From NCBI RefSeq assembly GCF_027942865.1, contig NC_134527.1:5124976-5188975 (forward strand): 64,000 nt of DNA. The letters are read 5' to 3'. The notes under the pieces are model-generated. The model did no database searches. It worked only from the letters and a program-made list of their open reading frames with translations, and was not told where the DNA came from. The translations under genes were made by a program, and so were the position numbers. The stretch is from Odontesthes bonariensis (Eukaryota; Chordata; Actinopteri; Atheriniformes; Atherinopsidae). Shown one piece after another: positions 52,017-61,671 of this stretch (positions within the stretch are counted from its first letter, which is position 1; every line of letters begins with the position of its first letter).

Positions 52017-53223
52017 TTTTATAACCGAAACCTAAATGTTTTCTTTCAATAGTTACGAGCTGTAGGGGTTTTACTAAATAAAATCTTCTCTTATGTAGTC
52101 AAACGGGGCATTACACTGGGAAAAATGCCCCCTCCAAAAATAAGTAAAAAAACAACGAATAAAAGACGTTTTTGCTTGAAATAAGCAAAAAATCTGCCAA
52201 TGGAACTAGTGGAAATCAGCTTGTCAAGATTTCTTGAAATAAGATGTGATATTTAGGACTTTTGAGATAAAAGTGATCTTGAAATTAGCTTAAAAACCTC
52301 TTCAAATGAAAAAAAAAGCTTGTTTCATATGATATGTGACTTAAAACAATTTGTTTTCAAGACTTTTTCACTTAACAAGATATTCCAGATGTATTGTATT
52401 AAAACAAGTCCCTATATCTGGCTGAAATAGTACTTGTTAGGCAGTTGTGTCTTATATTAAGTGTAATGAGATATTTTGACTAGAAATGAGACAAATATAC
52501 TTGGTAAGACTTTGATTTTTTCCAGTGCAGGTCGTGTGTTTTGTTTGCACTGAATTCAGGAATCCTGGCAAACAACAGGAGTGAATGAGAGAGTTAGAGA
52601 TTTGTCAAACCAATAACGCTCGTGCTACTTTCAGCTAAAAACCAAACATAAGAAACTATTGTTTTAAACAAGTTGCATGGGCCCTTTTTTTGTTTAATGC
52701 TTTCCAGATGTTGCTCCCCACTGTTATCTGTAAAACAAAACACCTTCCCATAAAGCGTTTATCTGCAGTGCGTTAGGAGCTATGACAGAGCCAAAAAGGC
52801 TCCCCCCTTTTATAATTCAGAATTATAAAGGAGCATAGCATTTGGTAGTTAAAGCCAAGGACCTTTAGTGATACTTCTATCTGTTCTCTTAAAAATAAAG
52901 AGTGCTAACAGTTAAGTTTAGCTGTGTGATGCATGTCTGTTTGGGTCTGAGACGGATGCTGGGAGAGAAATCCAAAGGGTCTGAAAGTTATTACGGTTCA
53001 TCCTGAAGGGATCACCAACAGACTTATATGAGAATCCTTTAAACTCCTCATGGAAACGTTTCTGTCTTACCCAAGCATCATGGCGGACATCACTGAAAAC
53101 CATCAGTTTAACTCCCGTTCTCGTGATTTTATAACCGAAACCTAAATGTTTTCTTTCAATAGTTACGAGCTGTAGGGGTTTTACTAAATAAAATCTTCTC
53201 TTATGTAGTCCAGCGGGGCATTA
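52017..53223. repeat. 97-bp direct repeat flanking a MITE and about 600 bp
   Basis: Positions 52017-52113 and 53127-53223 share TTTTATAACCGAAACCTAAA through GGGGCATTA with about two mismatches. MITE copy J begins at the exact end of the first copy. The second copy continues into different DNA. No gene lies between. Confidence 0.88.
52114..52527. mobile_element. CACTG MITE copy J
   Basis: Forward orientation, CACTGGGAAAAATGCCCC to TTTTTTCCAGTG, 414 bp. Confidence 0.87.
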
Positions 53224-53864
53224 AATAGTCGATTATAGTACTTCAGTACCCCGGTTTTTCATAATTATAGCCCACAAGATGTTTTGTCAGAGTAAGCATT
53301 ACATTTTTCCCGTGCTGGATATCTGCCACCGCCTTTAGTGTAATTGTTTTTCCAACCAGAAGCTTACTCCCAAATGATAAAAAGGTGCAGACATTCCCAG
53401 AAACGCATCTGACTCATCCTGTGATCTGCAATTATAGCCCTTATTCTTTTATGGTAAGGCTCTGCAAACCATCCACACACACACACATGCATATATAAAC
53501 AACACCAAATATGCTGTATAAATCCATAGTGTCAACACACATTCATTCCAGCACAGCCAGGTCATCGTTTTGCAGCGATTGTGCTTGACTTCACCTCATG
53601 CTCCAACTCATCTACACCAGGCAAAGACCTCACCCGCCATCAGAATGATTCATTACTCTACAGTCTTTTAGCAAACCTTTTTCATCCAAGGCCACATACA
53701 GGTGAGGAACACACTGGGTAGCAATGAAAGGTTTAACATTTTGCCCAAGGATACTTCGACATGTTGCCTGAGGGAAGTTTGGGAACCTCAACTTAAAGGA
53801 CGAGCCCGACCTGCAGCAGATTCTATCCTCATGATGTGCAACTGACTAGATTAAACATATCAAC
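52528..53864. other. Intergenic DNA left of the TRIM array
   Basis: Apart from the second 97-bp direct repeat copy and a short (CA)n near 53475, nothing could be assigned. Confidence 0.35.
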
Positions 53865-54653
53865 TAGGGCTGGGCAACCATTAAAATGTTTAATCTTATT
53901 AATCACATGATTTCCCTGATTAATCACGATTAATCGCATTTGTATGCAAAATCCAAAAATGAATCCAAAAGTAGCGTATAGCTTTTAGCATTTAGCTTTA
54001 TTTTAAATGTGCTGCCATATGAATGAAAGTGCCATAACATTTGTTGTGCAAACACACTTTTAACATCAGCATCTTTCTGTAGTTTTTATGTAGAAGCCTC
54101 GCTCCACTGTCTGTTTCCTTGAATGACTTGCTGCTATCAGTTGTGTGTTTTGCCTTTAAGTGATATTTTAGACTGGAACTACTACGCTGAGAAGACAATT
54201 CAACTTGGCAGTGTTTACAGATGACTTTGGTTCTGTCGACTCCGCCGTCTGGAAGAACTTTAAAATGAAAATGGCCGAGTAAAAGTTCCGTACCCTTCTC
54301 CAGGTTTGGTGGATCCGCCGATTACTTTCTTTTCCTGTTCCACAGCAGACAGCAGCAGACTTTTACAAAATAAAAGCCTGTGAGCAACAGACTTTTACAA
54401 TAATAAAATAAATAATAAAACAGGGGGGGGTCTGTGGCGTAGTGGGTTGAGCAGGCGCCCCATGTACAGAGGCTATAGTCCTCGCTGCAGCTGGCCCACA
54501 TCGGACGCCCCTGTGCTGCATGTTGTTCCCCCTCTCTCTGCCCCCTGGTTCCTGTCTCTCTGAACTTTCCATTAAAGGCACAAAAGCCCCAACAAAAATG
54601 TTTCTTTTAAAAATGCGTTAATGTGTATCGGCGTTAAATAACTAGCGAGTTAA
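53865..54653 (-). mobile_element. hAT-like element in array unit 1, carrying a SINE
   Basis: The left end TAGGGCTGGGCAACC is at 53865. The BED frame on the minus strand is open, but the ATG of the 38-kb copy reads CTG here. A tRNA-derived SINE (54425-54612) is inserted before the right end (ATCGGCGTTAAATAACTAGC). The same nested structure is present in units 2 and 3, so element and SINE were in place before amplification. Confidence 0.82.
54425..54612 (+). mobile_element. tRNA-derived SINE (array unit 1)
   Basis: The head CTGTGGCGTAGTGGGTTGAG carries an A-box-like motif and GGCTATAGTCCTCGCTG follows in the B-box region. The tail CTGTCTCTCTGAACTTTCC then AAAGGCACAAAAGCCCC is that of a common percomorph SINE. 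Copies lie at 57697-57890 and 60973-61168. Confidence 0.75.
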
Positions 54654-54751
54654 CAGCTGCATTGATTCACTGAAACATGTTCAAACATGAATATAAACAC
54701 AGAATATGAGACAGAAACGGAGCTTTAAAGTGAATATTTGGCCTGAGCGCC

Positions 54752-54757
54752 TTTATT
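54752..54757 (-). terminator. Poly(A) signal of TRIM gene 1
   Basis: AATAAA on the minus strand about 370 bases after the stop codon. The same hexamer lies at the equivalent place in units 2 (58027-58032) and 3 (61305-61310). A nearer AATAAA overlaps the region just behind the stop. Confidence 0.5.
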
Positions 54758-55129
54758 CTCAAACACAGCCTGAACAAATGAACAAAACCAAAGTCAGCGT
54801 AACTCCAGGATTATTTTCCCATTTCCACAGTGATGAGATCTGAAAAGAGTCTGTGATAAAGGAAGGTCTGCTGACTCCTCTGCTGGGCTCCATGAAGTGG
54901 AAGAGAAACAACAACATACAGACACACCGACACCAGGATCCCACTGATGTTTAGAGCTCAGAGAAGTTTAGATTTTAATATTTCTGTGAATCAAACTCCT
55001 CATCAGCAGTGATATCCTCCATGGCTGCACAGACACAGGAAACAGCAGCAAATAAACAGCAGAACAGCAGCAGAGACATCCCAGCAACCAGCTGTCAGCA
55101 ACAAGCTGACTAAACACATTTATTTCACT

Positions 55130-56800
55130 TTACACAAACTCTGCTGAGGCTCCATAAGAAGAATAATAAAGCCTGATCCCAGCATAGAGAGGCTGAGTGA
55201 ATGTGGTCTGCACTCTGTGGAGGAGAGTCATGGTTCCAGAGACGCTGTAGAAGGACAGAATACCTGCTCTGTGATCCAGGTACACTCCCACTCTGGAGGC
55301 CCGAGGACCTGAGATGGAGGTTTCCTTGTTGTTGTACCTAAATGTAGAACTGTGTGGGCCACAATCTAATGACCAAGATTTGTCATTAAATCCAAATCCA
55401 CATTCATTCCACCCTCCTGCTCTGCGGATGTTCTTGTATGCGACTGCTACACCAACTCCTCTCCCTCCCATCTCCACCTCCCAGTAACAACGTCCAGTCA
55501 GACTCTCTCTGCTCAGGACCTGCTGACATCCAGTGAATCTGTCTGGATGATCAGAATAAGACTGAGGCTGTTCCATTCTTGTCACTTTTCTGTTCCCCTC
55601 TGACAGTAACAGATATCTGTGTGCTGTGTTTGGATCCAGTGTGATTTCACATGAATATCTTAAGAATCCAGCTCTGCTCGTTGGTTCTGGCTGTGGCAGT
55701 AAAACATCCACGTCAGCGACTCTCAGTGAGATGTTGGTCCATTCCTCTCTCAGGATGTCCTGTAGTTTCTCTCTGAGCTCTGACACAGCTGCTGTCACAT
55801 CCTCAAAGTGCCTCAGAGGACGGATCTGGATGCTGGATGAGTGTGTAGCCCCCCTGAGTGCTGCCACTGAGGGGCAGCTGTGCAGAAACTGGCTGTGATC
55901 CTCTGTGTGTGAGAGCTGCTTCAGCTCAGCATCTTTCCTCTTCAGCTCAGTGATCTCCTGCTCCAGCTTCTCCTGAAGCTCTTTGACTCGACTCCCTTCG
56001 GCTTCCTGCTGGGATCTGATCTGCTGCTTCACATCAGAGCTTCTTTTCTGGAGGAGACGGATCAGCTGGCTGAAGATCTTCTGGCTGTGCTCCTCTGTTT
56101 TATCAGCAGACCGATGGATGGCCTCCAGCTCCTGCTGAAGCAGCTTCACATCTTTCTCTGCGTCCTGGATTCTCTGCTGGATCTGCTGCCGACTCCCCTC
56201 CAGCTCTCTCTGCCTCTCAGTCCTTTCTGCTGCAGCTGACACTGTGTCGTGGCCTTTATGATCATCCATTAAGCAGAGATAACAGATGCACTTCTGATCG
56301 GTACGGCAGAAAATCTTCATCACCTCACCGTGATCAGAGCAGATGTTCTCCTGGAGCTTGTTGGAGGGCTCCACCAGCTTGTGTTTCCTGAATGGAGCCA
56401 CATCATAATGAGGCTGAAGGTGTTCCTCACAGTAAGAGGCCAGGCAGGATAAACAGGACTTAACGGCTTTCAGCTTCCTCCCAGAGCAGACATCACAGGC
56501 CACATCTTCAGCTCCAGCATAGCAGTGATCAGCAGGAGCAGCACGGAGTCCAGTCTTCTTCAGCTGCTCCACTAAATCAGCTAACATGGTGTTTTTCCCC
56601 AGGACAGGCCTCGGTATGAAGGTTTTCCTGCACTGAGGGCAGCTGTGGATCCCCTTCTGATCCTCTCCATCCCAGTGGCCTTTAATACAGCTCATGCAGT
56701 AGCTGTGTCCACAGGAAATAGTCACCGGATCCTTCAGCAGATCCAGGCAGATCGAACAGGAGAAGCGTTCTCGGTCCAGCTGAACTCCTTTCTGCGCCAT
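55130..56800 (-). CDS. finTRIM-type E3 ubiquitin ligase, array gene 1 (556 aa, single exon)
   Basis: RING, two B-boxes, coiled coil and PRY-SPRY in one open frame. RING: C15, C18, C30, H32, C35, C38, C54, C57 (complete C3HC4), so E3 activity is expected. B-box 1 about 102-140 and B-box 2 about 154-184 (CSDH...CRTDQKC...HKGH). Coiled coil about 190-305. PRY-SPRY about 375-550, with LDPNTAHRYLLLSEGNRKV, GRCYWEVE and YLDHRAGILSFYSV. This order and sequence fit the fish-specific finTRIM group related to TRIM25, mostly linked to antiviral defence (family knowledge). Compared with genes 2 and 3 it differs at H229, C309 and E341 outside the SPRY. One extra base near the stop changes the end from AELCKVK to AEFV. 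No intron interrupts the coding sequence. Confidence 0.92.
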   Translation of the reverse strand: MAQKGVQLDRERFSCSICLDLLKDPVTISCGHSYCMSCIKGHWDGEDQKGIHSCPQCRKTFIPRPVLGKNTMLADLVEQLKKTGLRAAPADHCYAGAEDVACDVCSGRKLKAVKSCLSCLASYCEEHLQPHYDVAPFRKHKLVEPSNKLQENICSDHGEVMKIFCRTDQKCICYLCLMDDHKGHDTVSAAAERTERQRELEGSRQQIQQRIQDAEKDVKLLQQELEAIHRSADKTEEHSQKIFSQLIRLLQKRSSDVKQQIRSQQEAEGSRVKELQEKLEQEITELKRKDAELKQLSHTEDHSQFLHSCPSVAALRGATHSSSIQIRPLRHFEDVTAAVSELREKLQDILREEWTNISLRVADVDVLLPQPEPTSRAGFLRYSCEITLDPNTAHRYLLLSEGNRKVTRMEQPQSYSDHPDRFTGCQQVLSRESLTGRCYWEVEMGGRGVGVAVAYKNIRRAGGWNECGFGFNDKSWSLDCGPHSSTFRYNNKETSISGPRASRVGVYLDHRAGILSFYSVSGTMTLLHRVQTTFTQPLYAGIRLYYSSYGASAEFV

Positions 56801-56827
56801 TTCTCCTCTCAGATCAGCGACTCAGTG

Positions 56828-56839
56828 AGTTTCACTTCC
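56828..56839 (-). promoter_or_regulatory. ETS/IRF composite (ISRE-like) site upstream of TRIM gene 1
   Basis: GGAAGTGAAACT on the minus strand, 28-39 bases before the ATG. It fits GGAANNGAAA exactly and the interferon-stimulated response element with one mismatch. Identical sites lie at 60101-60112 and 63373-63384. Position in promoter or 5' UTR is unknown. Confidence 0.5.
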
Positions 56840-57151
56840 TGAAAGCTGAAACTTATCTGAGCTCTGAGCTGTAAATGACGTGTCTGTGCAGATAACAGAG
56901 CCTATCAGCTCCCCTTCTGTTGGTTACACCCATCATGAGCTGCAGATCTGAAGGGGAGGGAACCAGGAAACATGTGGGCCGAGCGGAGCCGCTGTGTGTG
57001 AGCAGGAAGTGAATAAAAGCTGTGTCACAGCAGACTTCAAGGTGGAAATATGGGTCGATTCTTCTTTTAATCCCTTTGGAAAGAAGCTTCACTTTCACAG
57101 TAAATGCAGCAGAGTTTTGAGCCTGAAAAATCAGGAAGAACATTTAGAAAC

Positions 57152-57935
57152 TAGGGCCGGGCAACGATTAAAACTTTTAATCTAATTAATCACATGATTT
57201 CCCTGATTAATCACGATTAATCGTATTTGTACGCAAAATCCAAAAGTAGTGTATAGCTTTTAGCATTTAGCTTTATTTTAAATGTGCTGCCATATGAATG
57301 AAAGTGCCATAACATTTGCTGTGCAAACACACTTTTAACATCAGCATCTTTCTGTAGTTTTTATGTAGAAGCCTCGCTCCACTGTCTGTTTCCTTGAATG
57401 ACTTGCTGCTATCAGTTGTGTGTTTTGCCTTTAAGTGATATTTTAGACTGGAACTACTACGCTGAGAAGACAATTCAACTTGGCAGTGTTTACAGATGAC
57501 TTTGGTTCTGTCGACTCCGCCGTCTGGAAGAACTTTAAAATGAAAATGGCCGAGTAAAAGTTCCGTACCCTTCTCCACGTTTGGTGGATCCGCCGATTAC
57601 TTTCTTTTCCTGTTCCACAGCAGACGGCAACAGACTTTTACAAAATAAAAGCCTGTGAGCAGCAGACTTTTACAATAATAAAATAAATAATAAACAGGGG
57701 TGGTCTGTGGCGTAGTGGGTTGAGCAGGCGCCCCATGTACAGAGGCTACAGTCCTCGCTGCAGCTGGCCCCGCATCGGACGGCCCTGTGCTGCGTGTTGT
57801 TCCCCTTCTCTCTGCCCCCTGCTTCCTGTCTCTCTGAACCTTCCATTAAAGGCACAAAAGCCCCAACAAAAATGTTTCTTTTAAAAATGCGTTCATGTGT
57901 ATCGGCGTTAAATAACTAGCGAGTTAACAGCTGCA
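57152..57935 (-). mobile_element. hAT-like element in array unit 2, carrying a SINE
   Basis: The left end TAGGGCCGGGCAACG is at 57152. The BED frame 57273-57578 is open but starts with GTG, and one residue differs (HSKCYG for HNKCYG). The SINE is inserted at 57697-57890 as in unit 1. Confidence 0.85.
57697..57890 (+). mobile_element. tRNA-derived SINE (array unit 2)
   Basis: Same insertion point and sequence as in units 1 and 3, with minor changes (GGCTACAGTCCTCGCTG). Confidence 0.75.
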
Positions 57936-58393
57936 TTGATTCACTGAAACATGGTCAAACATGAATATAAACACAGAATATGAGACAGAAACGGAGCTTT
58001 AAAGTGAATATTTGGCCTGAGCGCCTTTATTCTCAAACACAGCCTGAACAAATGAACAAAACCAAAGTCAGCGTAACTCCAGGATTATTTTCCCATTTCC
58101 ACAGTGATGAGATCTGAAAAGAGTCTGTGATAAAGGAAGGTCTGCTGACTCCTCTGCTGGGCTCCATGAAGTGGAAGAGAAACAACAACATACAGACACA
58201 CCGACACCAGGATCCCACTGATGTTTAGAGCTCAGAGAAGTTTAGATTTTAATATTTCTGTGAATCAAACTCCTCATCAGCAGTGATATCCTCCATGGCT
58301 GCACAGACACAGGAAACAGCAGCAAATAAACAGCAGAACAGCAGCAGAGACATCCCAGCAACCAGCTGTCAGCAACAAGCTGACTAAACACAT

Positions 58394-60073
58394 TTATTTC
58401 ACTTTACACAACTCTGCTGAGGATCCATAAGAATCATAATTAAGCCAGATCCCAGCATAGAGCATCTGAGTGAATGTGGTCTGGACTCTGTGGAGGAGAG
58501 TCATGGTTCCAGAGACGCTGTAGAAGGACAGAATACCTGCTCTGTGATCCAGGTACACTCCCACTCTGGAGGCCCGGGGACCTGAGATGGAGGTTTTAAT
58601 GTTGTTGTACATAAATGTATAACTGTTTGAGGAACAATCTAATGCCCAAGATTTGTCATTAAATCCAAATCCACATTCAGTCCATCCTCCTGTTCTGCTG
58701 ATGTTCTTGTATGCGACTGCTACACCAACATATTCTCCTCTCATCTCCACCTCCCAGTAACAACGTCCAGTCAGACTCTCTCTGCTCAGGACCTGAGACC
58801 TGTTAGTGAATCTGTCTGGATAATCAGAATAAGACTGAAGATGTTTCATATATGTCACTTTTCTGTTCCCCTCTGACAGTAACAGATATCTGTGTGCTGT
58901 GTTTGGATCCAGTGTGATTTCACATGAATATCTTAAGAATCCAGCTCTGCTCGTTGGTTCTGGCTGTGGCAGTAAAACATCCACGTCAGCGACTCTCAGT
59001 GAGATGTTGGTCCATTCCTCTCTCAGGATGTCCTGTAGTTTCTCTCTGAGCTTTGACACAGCTGCTGTCACATCCTCAAAGTGCCTCAGAGGACGGATCT
59101 GGATGCTGGATGAGTGTGTAGCCCCCCTGAGTGCTGCCACTGAGGGCCAGCTGTGCAGAAACTGGCTGTGATCCTCTGTGTGTGAGAGCTGCTTCAGCTC
59201 AGCATCTTTCCTCTTCAGCTCAGTGATCTCCTGCTCCAGCTTCTCCTGAAGCTCTTTGACTCGACTCCCTTCGGCTTCCTGCTGGGATCTGATCTGCTGC
59301 TTCACATCAGAGCTTCTTTTCTGGAGGAGACGGATCAGCTGGCTGAAGATCTTCTGGCTGTGCTCCTCTGTTTTATCAGCAGAGCGATCGATGGCCTCCA
59401 GCTCCTGCTGAAGCAGCTTCACATCTTTCTCTGCGTCCTGGATTCTCTGCTGGATCTGCTGCCGACTCCCCTCCAGCTCTCTCTGCCTCTCAGTCCTTTC
59501 TGCTGCAGCTGACACTGTGTCGTGGCCTTTATGATCATCCATTAAGCAGAGATAACAGATGCACTTCTGATCGGTACGGCAGAAAATCTTCATCACCTCA
59601 CCGTGATCAGAGCAGATGTTCTCCTGGAGCTTGTTGGAGGGCTCCACCAGCTTGTGTTTCCTGAATGGAGCCACATCATAATGAGGCTGAAGGTGTTCCT
59701 CACAGTAAGAGGCCAGGCAGGATAAACAGGACTTAACGGCTTTCAGCTTCCTCCCAGAGCAGACATCACAGGCCACATCTTCAGCTCCAGCATAGCAGTG
59801 ATCAGCAGGAGCAGCACGGAGTCCAGTCTTCTTCAGCTGCTCCACTAAATCAGCTAACATGGTGTTTTTCCCCAGGACAGGCCTCGGTATGAAGGTTTTC
59901 CTGCACTGAGGGCAGCTGTGGATCCCCTTCTGATCCTCTCCATCCCAGTGGCCTTTAATACAGCTCATGCAGTAGCTGTGTCCACAGGAAATAGTCACCG
60001 GATCCTTCAGCAGATCCAGGCAGATCGAACAGGAGAAGCGTTCTCGGTCCAGCTGAACTCCTTTCTGCGCCAT
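58394..60073 (-). CDS. finTRIM-type E3 ubiquitin ligase, array gene 2 (559 aa, single exon)
   Basis: Same domain plan as gene 1 and all RING and B-box metal ligands kept. It has D229, W309 and K341, as gene 3 does. Residues 1-444 read the same as gene 3. From 445 on, the SPRY differs from both neighbours: RGEYVG at 445-450, SRTGGWTEC at 459-467, ALDCSSNSY at 477-485, and LYAGIWLNYDSYGSS near the end. It ends AELCKVK. Upstream sequence, 3' UTR and AATAAA signal match those of the other genes. Confidence 0.92.
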   Translation of the reverse strand: MAQKGVQLDRERFSCSICLDLLKDPVTISCGHSYCMSCIKGHWDGEDQKGIHSCPQCRKTFIPRPVLGKNTMLADLVEQLKKTGLRAAPADHCYAGAEDVACDVCSGRKLKAVKSCLSCLASYCEEHLQPHYDVAPFRKHKLVEPSNKLQENICSDHGEVMKIFCRTDQKCICYLCLMDDHKGHDTVSAAAERTERQRELEGSRQQIQQRIQDAEKDVKLLQQELEAIDRSADKTEEHSQKIFSQLIRLLQKRSSDVKQQIRSQQEAEGSRVKELQEKLEQEITELKRKDAELKQLSHTEDHSQFLHSWPSVAALRGATHSSSIQIRPLRHFEDVTAAVSKLREKLQDILREEWTNISLRVADVDVLLPQPEPTSRAGFLRYSCEITLDPNTAHRYLLLSEGNRKVTYMKHLQSYSDYPDRFTNRSQVLSRESLTGRCYWEVEMRGEYVGVAVAYKNISRTGGWTECGFGFNDKSWALDCSSNSYTFMYNNIKTSISGPRASRVGVYLDHRAGILSFYSVSGTMTLLHRVQTTFTQMLYAGIWLNYDSYGSSAELCKVK

Positions 60074-60100
60074 TTCTCCTCTCAGATCAGCGACTCAGTG

Positions 60101-60112
60101 AGTTTCACTTCC
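60101..60112 (-). promoter_or_regulatory. ETS/IRF composite (ISRE-like) site upstream of TRIM gene 2
   Basis: Same GGAAGTGAAACT at the same distance from the ATG as in unit 1. Confidence 0.5.
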
Positions 60113-60424
60113 TGAAAGCTGAAACTTATCTGAGCTCTGAGCTGTAAATGACGTGTCTGTGCAGATAACAGAGCCTATCAGCTCCCCTTCTGTTGGTTAC
60201 ACCCATCATGAGCTGCAGATCTGAAGGGGAGGGAACCAGGAAACATGTGGGCCGAGCGGAGCCGCTGTGTGTGAGCAGGAAGTGAATAAAAGCTGTGTCA
60301 CAGCAGACTTCAAGGTGGAAATATGGGTCGATTCTTCTTTTAATCCCTTTGGAAAGAAGCTTCACTTTCACAGTAAATGCAGCAGAGTTTTGAGCCTGAA
60401 AAATCAGGAAGAACATTTAGAAAC

Positions 60425-61211
60425 TAGGGCCGGGCAACGATTAAAACTTTTAATCTAATTAATCACATGATTTCCCTGATTAATCACGATTAATCGTATT
60501 TGTACGCAAAAATTTATCCAAAAGTAGTGTATAGCTTTTAGCATTTAGTTTTATTTTAAATGTGCTGCCATATGAATGAAAGTGCCATAACATTTGTTGT
60601 GCAAACACACTTTTAACATCAGCATCTTTCTGTAGTTTTTATGTAGAAGCCTCGCTCCACTGTCTGTTTCCTTGAATGACTTGCTGCTATCAGTTGTGTG
60701 TTTTGCCTTTAAGTGATATTTTAGACTGGAACTACTACGCTGAGAAGACAATTCAACTTGGCAGTGTTTACAGATGACTTTGGTTCTGTCGACTCCGCCG
60801 TCTGGAAGAACTTTAAAATGAAAATGGCCGAGTAAAAGTTCCGTACCCTTCTCCACGTTTGGTGGATCCGCCGATTACTTTCTTTTCCTGTTCCACAGCA
60901 GACGGCAACAGACTTTTACAAAATAAAAGCCTGTGAGCAGCAGACTTTTACAATAATAAAATAAATAATAAACAGGGGTGGTCTGTGGCGTAGTGGGTTG
61001 AGCAGGCGCCCCATGTACAGAGGCTATAGTCCTCGCTGCAGCTGGCCCCGCATCGGACGGCCCTGTGCTGCGTGTTGTTCCCCTTCTCTCTGCCCCCTGC
61101 TTCCTGTCTCTCTGAACCTTCCATTAAAGGCACAAAAGCCCCAACAAAAATGTTTCTTTTAAAAATGCGTTCATGTGTATCGGCGTTAAATAACTAGCGA
61201 GTTAACAGCTG
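60425..61211 (-). mobile_element. hAT-like element in array unit 3, carrying a SINE
   Basis: The left end is at 60425. The BED frame 60551-60856 is open with a GTG in place of ATG. The SINE lies at 60973-61168. Confidence 0.85.
60973..61168 (+). mobile_element. tRNA-derived SINE (array unit 3)
   Basis: Same insertion and flanks as unit 2, with GGCTATAGTCCTCGCTG as in unit 1. Confidence 0.75.
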
Positions 61212-61671
61212 CATTGATTCACTGAAACATGGTCAAACATGAATATAAACACAGAATATGAGACAGAAACGGAGCTTTAAAGTGAATATTTGGCCTGAGC
61301 GCCTTTATTCTCAAACACAGCCTGAACAAATGAACAAAACCAAAGTCAGCGTAACTCCAGGATTATTTTCCCATTTCCACAGTGATGAGATCTGAAAAGA
61401 GTCTGTGATAAAGGAAGGTCTGCTGACTCCTCTGCTGGGCTCCATGAAGTGGAAGAGAAACAACAACATACAGACACACCGACACCAGGATCCCACTGAT
61501 GTTTAGAGCTCAGAGAAGTTTAGATTTTAATATTTCTGTGAATCAAACTCCTCATCAGCAGTGATATCCTCCATGGCTGCACAGACACAGGAAACAGCAG
61601 CAAATAAACAGCAGAACAGCAGCAGAGACATCCCAGCAACCAGCTGTCAGCAACAAGCTGACTAAACACAT

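Noticed and set aside
54425-54612. tRNA gene
   Set aside because: The tRNA-like head belongs to a SINE: it continues into the SINE body and tail and recurs in each unit.
55626-55898. 90-codon plus-strand frame antisense to each TRIM gene
   Set aside because: Shadow of the conserved TRIM coding strand.
56853-57143. 96-codon minus frame upstream of each TRIM gene, identical in three units
   Set aside because: Preserved only because the units are near-identical DNA; no domain, and it covers the promoter and 5' region.
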